This document shows, in pieces, positions 1 through 6,416 of a stretch of 12,172 nucleotides of DNA; the stretch's first letter is position 1, and every line of letters starts with the position of its first letter. The notes beneath the pieces are model-generated. The model had not been told where the DNA came from. It searched no databases and was given only the letters and a program-made list of their open reading frames with translations. The position numbers and the translations under genes are program-made. This stretch comes from JBGSYN01 sp964412385 (lineage in GTDB: Bacteria > Pseudomonadota > Alphaproteobacteria > Geminicoccales > Geminicoccaceae), in NCBI GenBank assembly GCA_964412385.1, contig CAYPOV010000136.1:1-12172 (forward strand). Reading direction: 5' to 3'.

Positions 1-347
1 CAATTGCTTGCCAAACAATTGCGATGGGTCAGCGAAATTTGGCGCGCACGTGTCACTAGCCGTCTCAATATGTCGAGCAATGACGACGAGCACAATACAG
101 TGCGGTTTCTATGCATAAAACCTTGTCGGAAAGCCTCTAGAAAATTGTGTCTCGAGAATGCGCTACGCATACGAACCTGCGGCGATTGCAAAAGCGACCA
201 ACTTACTGAGTTGTAATGAAGCAACCGGGTTATCAATGAATCGATGACAACCCATTTTCGTTCGCTCAGTTGGCATGTCCACGCACTTTGGAAAGTTTGG
301 TTTAGGCAAGAAACCTCCCCTTTTCTCATACGAGCTGGTAGAGCTTA
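1..347. other. Intergenic stretch without a convincing gene
   Basis: About 350 bases hold no gene that I can support. Short open frames exist on both strands (70 and 68 codons), but neither has a recognisable motif, signal peptide, ribosome binding site or natural codon use. The stretch looks clearly richer in A+T than the genes to the right. Its first 21 bases contain the palindrome CAATTG twice (1-6 and 16-21), the second copy followed like the first by GC, which could be a paired protein-binding site or chance. The stretch may include the promoter region of the broken nitronate monooxygenase gene, but no clear -35/-10 pair could be assigned. Confidence 0.5.
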
Positions 348-351
348 ATGC

Positions 352-1319
352 ATGAAATGGCCCAATCATTCATTTATGGATCTCAATGGCGTCGAGCATC
401 CGATTGTTCGGGCTCCGATGGCGGGCTCTTGTACACCCGAACTGGCGGCCGCAGTATCCGAAGCGGGCGGGTTGGCTCGTTGGGCTTGGGGCCTCGCTCG
501 CCGGAGTTCGCGAGGGCAAGGGTCAAAACTCTCAGGCAAGAGACCAACCGGCCCTTCAATCTCAACTTCTTTGCGCATTCCGCACCCGAAGGCGCCTCAG
601 AGGTTTTGGAACAAGCACGTGCCGTGGTGGCACCACGCTATCGTGCCTTGGGGTTAGGCGATCCGCCCCAAATTTCGCCATCAGCGCCACACGGCTTCGG
701 TGACACTCAGCTCGACCTATTGCTCGACGCCAGACCGTCAGTGGCGACCTTTCACTTCGGAGTCCCTAATGCCGATGCGATCGAGATGCTACGGAAGGCC
801 GGTATCACTCTGGGTGCAACGGCAACCACGGTAGCCGAAGCTCATGCAGTCGAGAATTCCGGCTGCCATTTTGTGGTGGCTCAAGGTTGTGAGGCGGGCG
901 GCATTGCCGATGGGCGAGCTATCGCGGCCTCGCTAGCATTGGGAGCCGCAGGCGTGCGACTAGGAACGGCATTTCTGCGATGTCCGGAGGCGGATACTGA
1001 TGCGCCACGCTTCGCGCGGCTTGCCAAGGCGAAGGATACGGAGACCATGGTGACTTCAGCCTTTTCGGGGCGTGCCAACCGTGTTGCGTTGAGTGCCTTT
1101 GCACAACACATGAACGAAATAGCAGCAGTTTTTTTGCCTTATCCATTGCAATACGGATTGGTTGGGCCGTTGCAAGAAGCTGGCGGCGAAGACCATGCGG
1201 CACATCAATTCGGCCAAACAGGCGCATTGGCTCGCGCCATGCCAGCGAAGGACTTGGTTCGGATGCTGGTCGATGAAACAGCAGCGTGTCTCACCAAGCT
1301 CTCCATTGAACGGAATTAG
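352..1319 (+). pseudogene. Nitronate monooxygenase-like gene, frameshifted and internally deleted
   Basis: The product belongs to the FMN-dependent nitronate monooxygenase (2-nitropropane dioxygenase) family, which oxidises alkyl nitronates. From 352 the frame gives an N-terminus typical of the family (PIVRAPMAG, then TPELAAAVSEAGGL). At about 474 the continuation GSLGLG, SPEFAR and RPFNLNFF is found only in another frame, so one base (probably a G after TTG) is missing. Later motifs are FHFG, VVAQGCEAGG and LGTAFLRCPEA. A second lesion is at 894-902: EAGG runs straight into IADGRAIAAS, whereas family members normally have EAGGH, then about 35-40 residues, then AGGIADGR. The reconstructed product is about 322 residues, against about 350-360 for relatives. 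An ATG at 348 opens the shifted frame and would give a 323-residue protein without the PMAG flavin region. There is no good ribosome binding site at 352 or 348. The family call is solid. That the gene is dead is likely, although the single-base shift alone could be a sequencing error. Confidence 0.85.
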
Positions 1320-1354
1320 TAAGTCGTCCCCAAACTAGGAGTCACTGGGGTAGC

Positions 1355-1382
1355 TCGAAGGGGCCCATCAAGGCCCCTTCGA
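1355..1382. terminator. Perfect inverted repeat between convergent genes, probable terminator
   Basis: An 11-bp perfect, GC-rich stem (TCGAAGGGGCC pairing with GGCCCCTTCGA) closes a 6-base loop (CATCAA). It lies between the end of the nitronate monooxygenase remnant on the + strand and the end of the small exported-protein gene on the minus strand. This placement suits a bidirectional terminator. Neither strand shows a strong run of T after the stem, so efficiency is uncertain and Rho may be needed. Confidence 0.6.
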
Positions 1383-1404
1383 AACTTGTTGGATCGGCTT
1401 AGTT

Positions 1405-1746
1405 TTAGAAGCGGTGGCGCAGGCGGAAGCCGAAGGCGGCGTCGGCGAGGAAGTCCTCGACCATATTCGAGGTGGCGAGGCTACGCTCATAGGTGGACTG
1501 ACCACTTTGGCTAATGGCGAAACCTTCGATATCGAGCAGCATGAAGGTCAGGCTGATCCCTTTATCGGTCTTGATAGGCTCGACCGCTTGGGGATCACCG
1601 AGTGCCGTGACAGGCGCACCGTATTGGTCTGCTGCCGAGGCGAGTTGAGGTGCCATGATCAGGAGGCCCAGCAGTGCAATCCGGGCACAGCGGGATCGGC
1701 GCTGCGGCGCGCAAGCGCAATGGTACCGGTAAAAGGTCGCAACCAT
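1405..1746 (-). CDS. Small exported protein of unknown function
   Basis: This 113-residue protein matches no family that I recognise. The N-terminus has an arginine-rich n-region (RRSRCAR, residues 16-22), a hydrophobic core (about 23-33) and a likely signal peptidase I site after ASA at residue 38 or 39, leaving a mature chain of only about 75 residues. The start at 1746 is supported by a GAGGAG ribosome binding site 10 bases upstream (1757-1762). The mature part contains a possible beta-strand segment (GISLTFMLLDIEGF) and ends in FGFRLRHRF. An alternating pattern with a terminal phenylalanine resembles the last strand of outer-membrane beta-barrels, but one short chain could not form a barrel alone. 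It may be a remnant or a small periplasmic protein. It lies 116 bases downstream of the aminotransferase gene on the same strand and has its own ribosome binding site. Confidence 0.65.
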   Translation of the reverse strand: MVATFYRYHCACAPQRRSRCARIALLGLLIMAPQLASAADQYGAPVTALGDPQAVEPIKTDKGISLTFMLLDIEGFAISQSGQSTYERSLATSNMVEDFLADAAFGFRLRHRF

Positions 1747-1756
1747 TTAATCCAAT

Positions 1757-1762
1757 CTCCTC
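1757..1762 (-). promoter_or_regulatory. Ribosome binding site of the small exported protein
   Basis: GAGGAG on the minus strand lies 10 bases before the ATG at 1746. It decides the start codon of the 113-residue reading frame and supports its being a real gene. Confidence 0.65.
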
Positions 1763-1862
1763 AAGCACTAAGGCCGATGGGTTACGGTTTTAGTTTGGCA
1801 ATGCAAGCTATGAAATTTGCGAAACTCACAGCTGTTGCAGCTTTGCCACGCCTTTGTGCTGA

Positions 1863-3038
1863 TCAGTGGGTTGCGAGTGCGTCGATCGCGGCGGTGACCC
1901 CTCCCGGCTCGTACGGCACCTGGCAGTCCGTCATGGCGAGTTCGATGGCGGCAAGTGCGCCGAGGATCATGGGTTCATTGAGATCACCCAGATGTCCGAT
2001 CCGAAACGCTTTGCCGGCGAGCTCGCCGAGCCCACCGCCCAAGGAAACGCTGTATTTCTCGCGCGCCACACTGCGCAGCACGTCGGGATCAATGGGGGGA
2101 TTAGTGCGGATTCCGGTGACCGCATTGGCGCGCTCTTGGGAATGGACGGCGTTGAACGCGAGGGCCCCGGCTTGGGCCCAATGGGCGACGGCGGCACGGA
2201 CCGCGTCGGCCATGCGTTGGTGCCTCTTGATAACATTGTCGAGGCCTTCTTCGGCGAGCATGTCTAGCGCTTCGCGCAAGCCGAAGACCAGTTGTTCCGG
2301 TGGTGTTCCATAGAACCAGCGATAGGTTTCATCGCCCAGCCGGATCTGGGCATCGAAATAGTTGCGGGGGAGCCGGGCGCGGCGTGCCACCTCGAGGCCA
2401 CGCTCGCTCAGGGCCACAAAGGCCATGCCGACGGGCATCATCAGGCCCTTTTGCGAGGCGGCAAGGGCTGCATCGATGCCCCAGTCATCCATGGCGAAGG
2501 GCTCAATCGCGAGGGAGGCGATGGTATCGGCAATGATCAGGGCGGGGTGGTTCAAGCGATCGAGAACGGCGCGCAGGCCCCGGAGATCATTGCGTACGGC
2601 TGTGGCGGTCTCGGTATGGACCGCGAGCACGCCTTTGACGCGGTGATCCCTGTCGGCATCGAGGATAGTGACTGCCTCGTCGAGATCAAACGCAGTACGC
2701 CAGTCACTGGTGGTCTCGATCACCTCGAGCTGGAGTTTCTTGGCCATTTCCGCCCAGGCGGCTGAGAACCGGCCGGTTGTAGGCGCCAGGACGCGATCGC
2801 CAGGCGAGAAGAGGTTCTGCAGAACAGCCTCCCATGCGCCGTGGCCGTTTGCGGCAAAGGCGAAGACGCGGCCTTGGGTTTTGAACACAGGTTTGAGGTC
2901 TTCGAGGCAAGATGCTGCAAGATCGTGGAATTTGGGCGAGGCGAAATCGATGCCGGAACGGCCTACGGCGCGCAGAATACGTTCCGGAACATTGGTGGGA
3001 CCGGGTGTCTGGATGAACATGCGGCCGGCAGTGCCCAT
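1863..3038 (-). CDS. Class V aminotransferase, serine/alanine-glyoxylate type
   Basis: This 391-residue protein is a PLP enzyme of aminotransferase class V, closest in style to serine-glyoxylate aminotransferase (SgaA-like), which moves an amino group from serine or alanine to glyoxylate. Family features are the N-terminal PGPTNVPERIL (residues 12-22), the cofactor-ring segment HTET (141-144), the conserved aspartate in IIADTIASL (Asp171), and the Schiff-base lysine in ASQKGLMMPVG (Lys197). The C-terminal domain has the usual FRIGHLGDLN motif near residue 346. Length is typical. The start at 3038 follows GAGGAG at 3047-3052 with 8-base spacing. The gene is divergent from the SufU-like gene across 91 bases. 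It is probably cytoplasmic, for glyoxylate detoxification or glycine/serine interconversion. Other activities of the subgroup, such as ureidoglycine-glyoxylate or aspartate-glyoxylate transamination, cannot be excluded, and no purine genes are nearby. Confidence 0.93.
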   Translation of the reverse strand: MGTAGRMFIQTPGPTNVPERILRAVGRSGIDFASPKFHDLAASCLEDLKPVFKTQGRVFAFAANGHGAWEAVLQNLFSPGDRVLAPTTGRFSAAWAEMAKKLQLEVIETTSDWRTAFDLDEAVTILDADRDHRVKGVLAVHTETATAVRNDLRGLRAVLDRLNHPALIIADTIASLAIEPFAMDDWGIDAALAASQKGLMMPVGMAFVALSERGLEVARRARLPRNYFDAQIRLGDETYRWFYGTPPEQLVFGLREALDMLAEEGLDNVIKRHQRMADAVRAAVAHWAQAGALAFNAVHSQERANAVTGIRTNPPIDPDVLRSVAREKYSVSLGGGLGELAGKAFRIGHLGDLNEPMILGALAAIELAMTDCQVPYEPGGVTAAIDALATH

Positions 3039-3046
3039 ATCTCGTT

Positions 3047-3052
3047 CTCCTC
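3047..3052 (-). promoter_or_regulatory. Ribosome binding site of the aminotransferase
   Basis: GAGGAG on the minus strand lies 8 bases before the ATG at 3038. The surrounding GCTTGAGGA context is shared with the sites before the small exported protein and the sugar-binding protein. Confidence 0.75.
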
Positions 3053-3054
3053 AA

Positions 3055-3087
3055 GCAGCGTCGTGCTGCGCTCAATGGTCTTTGAGC
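3055..3087. promoter_or_regulatory. Two adjacent inverted repeats in a divergent promoter region
   Basis: The 91-base gap between the divergent aminotransferase and SufU-like genes holds two abutting dyads. GCAGC-GTCGT-GCTGC spans 3055-3069, and GCTCAA-TGGTCT-TTGAGC spans 3070-3087. The second is a perfect 6+6 repeat with a 6-base spacer, the size of a typical dimeric repressor or activator site. Both genes must have their promoters here, so an operator is plausible, but the repeats are short and could be chance. Confidence 0.3.
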
Positions 3088-3129
3088 AGACCTCTGTCTC
3101 TTCGTTTCAAGGGAGCCCCGATCGGCCTC

Positions 3130-3567
3130 ATGTCTTCCAATCTCTATCAAAAAGATCTGTTGCGGCTTGCCGCCAATGCCCGAAACGCCGAGCGCCTCGA
3201 GGAGGCACAAGGCTCGGCCACGGTCGACAATCCTCTGTGTGGCGATCGGATCACACTCGATGTCACGCTCAAGGACAGCGAGATCGAGCGTGTCGGCTAT
3301 AAGGTCAAGGCCTGCATCCTGTGTCAGGCTGCAGCATCGCTGATCGGCGACAAGGCACCGGGGATGACCGTGGAGGCAGCGATGTCGGCGGCCGGCGAAG
3401 TGCGCGGGCTTTTGGCCGGCGAGACGGGGGAGGATGCCCTCACATGGCCCGAGCTTTTGGCGTTTGCGCCCGTGAAGGATGTAAAGAGCCGGCATGAATG
3501 CGTGCTGTTGCCGGTGAAGGCGCTGGAGGACGCTGTCAAGGACGCCCGAACCGGTTCTGACGAGTGA
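3130..3567 (+). CDS. SufU/IscU-type iron-sulfur cluster scaffold protein
   Basis: This 145-residue NifU_N/IscU-family protein is closest to the SufU subgroup. It takes sulfur from a SufS-type cysteine desulfurase and helps build Fe-S clusters in the cytoplasm. The conserved residues are Cys37 and Asp39 in NPLCGD, Cys62 in KACILCQAAASL (with an extra Cys65), and Cys124 in RHECVLLPVKAL. As I recall, Bacillus subtilis SufU binds zinc through Cys41, Asp43, Cys66 and Cys128; the spacings here (2, 25, 87) are identical. The about 20-residue insertion between the second and third cysteines that marks SufU is present. The start at 3130 fits the family N-terminus (LYQKDLLRLAANARN); the purine stretch upstream (GGGAG, 14 bases away) is a poor ribosome binding site. 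The frame stays open far upstream, but only against the antisense aminotransferase gene. No other suf gene lies nearby. The 3' end overlaps the adenylyltransferase gene on the other strand by 32 bases. Confidence 0.92.
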   Translation: MSSNLYQKDLLRLAANARNAERLEEAQGSATVDNPLCGDRITLDVTLKDSEIERVGYKVKACILCQAAASLIGDKAPGMTVEAAMSAAGEVRGLLAGETGEDALTWPELLAFAPVKDVKSRHECVLLPVKALEDAVKDARTGSDE

Positions 3568-4333
3568 TCGTGGGGTTCTCGCCGCAAAGGATGCAGGCGG
3601 GATTGGGTTTGATGGTGAAGCGCGACGTTGAGGCGTGGAGCGCGTCATAGATGAGAAGGCTGCCGACGAGGCCGTGACCGGCACCGGTGAGTTCCTTGAG
3701 GATCTCGACGGCTTGGAGTGTGCCGACAACACCGGCGACGGCTCCCAATATGCCATCGCGGGCACAGCTTTGATCGAACGAGGATTGCGGATGGTGGCCA
3801 AAGACGCAGCGATAGCAGGGTGATGCGGCTTCGTTTGCGCGGAAGGTCGTGATTTGGCCATCGAAACGGTCGACAGCACCGACGCTCAGGGGTTTTCCGG
3901 CGAAGAAGCAGGCATCGTTGACGAGATAGCGGGTGTGCGCATTGTCGCTGCCGTCGGCGACCATGTCGTAGCGTTCGATCAGCTGAAGCGCATTGGCTTG
4001 GCTGAGCCGTTCGTTGTGGGCGATGAAGTTAAGATCCGGATTGATGGCGCGGGCGGCGTCGATGGCACTCTCGGTCTTGGATTGGTCCAGCCGGTCGGTT
4101 GTGTGGGCGATTTGGCGCTGCAGGTTGGAAAGGCTTACCGTGTCGTCATCGACAATGCCGATCGTGCCCACACCGGCGGCAGCGAGATAAAGCAGAATCG
4201 GTGAACCGAGGCCGCCTGCGCCGATGATAAGCACTTTGGCGTCGAGGAGCTTTTGCTGGCCGAGGCCGCCCACCTCGCGCAGCACAATGTGGCGAGCATA
4301 GCGTTCGAGCTGGTCATCGCTAAGATCCGTCAT
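3536..4333 (-). CDS. MoeB/ThiF-family adenylyltransferase
   Basis: This 265-residue E1-like enzyme of the MoeB/ThiF/HesA family adenylates the C-terminal glycine of a ubiquitin-like sulfur carrier (MoaD for molybdopterin, or ThiS for thiamine) using ATP. Visible features are the nucleotide-binding GAGGLG (residues 38-43), SNLQRQ (68-73), the essential aspartate in DGSDN (Asp130), the zinc pairs CYRC (Cys173, Cys176) and CILC (Cys247, Cys250), and a conserved cysteine in SCARDGILG (Cys190). Length matches E. coli MoeB (about 250), and there is no C-terminal rhodanese domain. MoeB and ThiF cannot be told apart from sequence alone, and no moaD, moaE, thiS or thiG is nearby. The start at 4333 matches the family N-terminus (LERYARHIVL). 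A short GGCAG/CTGCC hairpin lies directly before the ATG. The gene is divergent from the glutaryl-CoA dehydrogenase gene (66-base gap). Confidence 0.95.
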   Translation of the reverse strand: MTDLSDDQLERYARHIVLREVGGLGQQKLLDAKVLIIGAGGLGSPILLYLAAAGVGTIGIVDDDTVSLSNLQRQIAHTTDRLDQSKTESAIDAARAINPDLNFIAHNERLSQANALQLIERYDMVADGSDNAHTRYLVNDACFFAGKPLSVGAVDRFDGQITTFRANEAASPCYRCVFGHHPQSSFDQSCARDGILGAVAGVVGTLQAVEILKELTGAGHGLVGSLLIYDALHASTSRFTIKPNPACILCGENPTITRQNRFGRP

Positions 4334-4347
4334 GGCAGTCCGCTGCC
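4334..4347 (-). promoter_or_regulatory. Small hairpin abutting the adenylyltransferase start codon
   Basis: GGCAG-CGGA-CTGCC on the minus strand forms a 5-bp stem with a 4-base loop ending at the base before the ATG at 4333. In the mRNA it would lie between the only candidate ribosome binding site (GAGAGG, partly inside the stem) and the start codon, so it might dampen translation. It is short and may be chance. Confidence 0.2.
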
Positions 4348-4399
4348 TCTCCCACTATGTTGTTGAGGGACTACGATCATTTGGCCGGACGGATGCAGG

Positions 4400-5617
4400 A
4401 TGCCCAGCGAAGACGCAAGCGACAATCAAGTGCACGAGCATGAGATGGGAAGCTTCGACTGGCTCGACCCGTTGCGTTTCGAAGCGCAGTTGAGCGACGA
4501 GGAGCGCATGGTGCAGTCGAGTGCCCGCGACTATGCGCAAGCCGAACTGATGCCGCGCATTCTCGATGCCAACCGGCATGAGACCTTCGATCCGGCGATC
4601 ATCAAAGAGATGGGCGAGCTTGGGCTTTTGGGTGTTACCGTGCCTGAGACTTATGGTGGAGCCGGCGCCTCCTATGTGGCCTATGGCTTGATCGCGCGCG
4701 AGATTGAGCGGGTCGATAGCGGCTATCGCTCGGTGATGAGCGTGCAATCCTCGCTCGTCATGTATCCCCTCCTCGCCTATGGGGACGAGACGATGCGGCT
4801 CAAATATCTGCCGGAGCTGGCATCGGGCCGGATGATCGGCTGCTTCGGCCTGACCGAGCCCGATTTTGGCTCCGATCCGGGCGGCATGGCCACCAGGGCC
4901 CGCAAGGTCGCTGGCGGCTATCGTCTCACCGGCTCCAAAATGTGGATCTCGAACTCGCCGATCGCCGATCTTTTTGTCGTTTGGGCCAAGAACGACGACG
5001 ACAAGATCAATGGTTTCCTTCTCGAAAAAGGCATGAACGGGCTTTCCGCGCCGAAAATTGAAGGAAAGTTTTCACTGCGTGCCTCCATCACAGGCGAGAT
5101 CGTGATGGACGACGTGTTCGTGCCCGACACCAACCGGTTCCCCAATGTCGAGGGCCTCAAAGGTCCCTTCGGCTGCCTCAACCGCGCCCGCTACGGCATT
5201 GCCTGGGGCACCATGGGAGCGGCCGAATTCTGCTGGCATGCTGCCCGCGACTACGCCATGGAAAGGAAACAATTCAAAAGGCCGCTTGCCGCCAATCAAC
5301 TCATTCAAAAAAAGCTCGCCGACATGCAAACCGAGATTACGCTCGGGCTCGAGGGGGCTTTAAGGCTCGGCCGGTTGATGGATACTGGCGAGGCGGCACC
5401 AGAAGCCGTATCGCTCATGAAACGCAACAATTGCCGCAAAGCCCTGGCAATAGCACGTGATTCGCGCGATATCCACGGAGGCAACGGCATCGCCGACGAC
5501 TATCACGTCATCCGCCACATGCTCAATCTCGAAGCCGTCAACACCTACGAAGGTACTGAGGACATTCACGCCCTCATCCTCGGCCGTGCCCAGACCGGCA
5601 TCCAGGCTTTTTGTTGA
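4400..5617 (+). CDS. gcdH: Glutaryl-CoA dehydrogenase
   Basis: This 405-residue flavin-dependent acyl-CoA dehydrogenase converts glutaryl-CoA to crotonyl-CoA and CO2 in the breakdown of lysine, tryptophan and some aromatics, passing electrons to ETF. Diagnostic segments are YRSVMSVQSSL (109-119), FGLTEPDFGSDPGGM, SKMWISNSPIADLFVVWAK, KFSLRASITG, GPFGCLNRARYGIAWG, and TYEGTEDIHALILGRAQTG at the C-terminus. The catalytic base is Glu384. Residues matching those tied to decarboxylation in the human enzyme (Glu87, Arg94, Ser95, Tyr369, from memory) are present as Glu103, Arg110, Ser111 and Tyr383. The protein is full length. The start is uncertain: ATG at 4400 has only a weak AGG before it, and an ATG at 4445 (residue 16) would also give a complete enzyme. 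The CaiB-type CoA-transferase and LysR regulator that often accompany gcdH are not in the window. Confidence 0.95.
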   Translation: MPSEDASDNQVHEHEMGSFDWLDPLRFEAQLSDEERMVQSSARDYAQAELMPRILDANRHETFDPAIIKEMGELGLLGVTVPETYGGAGASYVAYGLIAREIERVDSGYRSVMSVQSSLVMYPLLAYGDETMRLKYLPELASGRMIGCFGLTEPDFGSDPGGMATRARKVAGGYRLTGSKMWISNSPIADLFVVWAKNDDDKINGFLLEKGMNGLSAPKIEGKFSLRASITGEIVMDDVFVPDTNRFPNVEGLKGPFGCLNRARYGIAWGTMGAAEFCWHAARDYAMERKQFKRPLAANQLIQKKLADMQTEITLGLEGALRLGRLMDTGEAAPEAVSLMKRNNCRKALAIARDSRDIHGGNGIADDYHVIRHMLNLEAVNTYEGTEDIHALILGRAQTGIQAFC

Positions 5618-5667
5618 TTTCCCGTCGTACACAGAAGCTTTCCTTCGAGCGGAGGTTGGCTCCTCAG

Positions 5668-6414
5668 CTAGGCCTCGATAAGGCCCTCGTCGCCGCGGAC
5701 GATCAATTCGAGGACGTCGTGCTCGCTGGTGTCGGCAATGCGGCGCTCGCCGACATTACGGCCGCGTTTGAGCACCATGACGCGATCACCGACCTCGAAA
5801 ACATCGTTGAGGCGGTGGCTGATGATAATCTGCGCGACTCCATGGGATTTAAGCTCGGCCATGGTCTCGAGCAGACGGGCGGTCGCCGGCACGGAGAGAT
5901 TGGCCGTGGGTTCATCGAGAATGACAACCTTGGGATCGAAACTAATGGCGCGAGCAATGGCAACCGATTGCTGACGGCCACCTGACAGGCTTTCGACTTT
6001 TTGCCGAACGTGATTGATGTCGACCTTGAGCTTTTCCATAACGTCCCAGGCTTCGTTTTCCATGCGCTTCGTGTCGACGAAAAGCCCGCGGCGCGGCCAC
6101 CGACCCAAGAAAATATTCGAGGCGACATCCATGTTTCCGCACAAGGCGAAGTCTTGATAAATCATCTCGATCCCACGATCGCGGCTGTCCTCCGGACTGC
6201 GGAAATGAACATTCTCACCATCGACAATGATCTCGCCCGAATCCCGCGTGTAGGCACCCGATAGGATCTTCATCAAGGTGGATTTGCCTGCGGAATTATC
6301 GCCGAGAAGTCCCAATATCTCACCGGGTGCTAGAGAAAGCGAGACATCGACAAGCGCTTTGATCGGACCAAAGCTCTTGTGGATGTTCCTCATCTCAACG
6401 ACAGGATTCGTCAT
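5668..6414 (-). CDS. Sugar ABC transporter ATPase, single-domain FrcA/RbsA type
   Basis: This 248-residue ABC ATPase powers carbohydrate import with the adjacent permease and binding protein. It has Walker A GDNSAGKS (residues 38-45), a Q-loop glutamine in IYQDFA (Gln87), the signature LSGGRQQ (143-149), Walker B VVILDEPT with Asp167 and Glu168, and the switch histidine in ISHRL (His200). It is a single nucleotide-binding domain like rhizobial FrcA, not the double domain of RbsA or XylG, so two copies should serve one complex. The frame extends 22 codons further upstream (to 6480), but the start at 6414 is chosen because MTNPVVEMRNIHKSFG is the family N-terminus and the permease stop codon ends 2 bases before it (TAACAATG), implying translational coupling. 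It is the last gene of the operon and converges on gcdH with a 50-base gap and no clear terminator. Confidence 0.95.
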   Translation of the reverse strand: MTNPVVEMRNIHKSFGPIKALVDVSLSLAPGEILGLLGDNSAGKSTLMKILSGAYTRDSGEIIVDGENVHFRSPEDSRDRGIEMIYQDFALCGNMDVASNIFLGRWPRRGLFVDTKRMENEAWDVMEKLKVDINHVRQKVESLSGGRQQSVAIARAISFDPKVVILDEPTANLSVPATARLLETMAELKSHGVAQIIISHRLNDVFEVGDRVMVLKRGRNVGERRIADTSEHDVLELIVRGDEGLIEA

Positions 6415-6416
6415 TG

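Noticed and set aside
328..347. tRNA-like D-arm (AGCTGGTAGAGC)
   Set aside because: Only the D-arm consensus is matched. No anticodon arm, TPsiC arm (GGTTCGA) or acceptor stem can be folded around it.
466..486. Programmed ribosomal frameshift in the nitronate monooxygenase gene
   Set aside because: There is no slippery heptamer at the junction (GGCGGGTTGGCTCG), this family is not known to use recoding, and the same gene carries a second lesion, so simple decay or error is more likely.
1414..2313. 299-codon open frame on the + strand
   Set aside because: It lies antisense to the small exported protein and the aminotransferase, has no ribosome binding site or family motif, and has biased composition (A, S, R rich).
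2704..3879. 391-codon open frame on the minus strand
   Set aside because: It runs out of frame or antisense through the aminotransferase, SufU-like and adenylyltransferase genes, all of which have clear motifs. Its own translation is rich in R, S, P and H without any motif, typical of a shadow frame in GC-rich DNA.
5618..5667. Terminator between the ABC ATPase gene and gcdH
   Set aside because: Only 4-bp stems (GGAG/CTCC) without a T-run can be formed, which is too weak to call.
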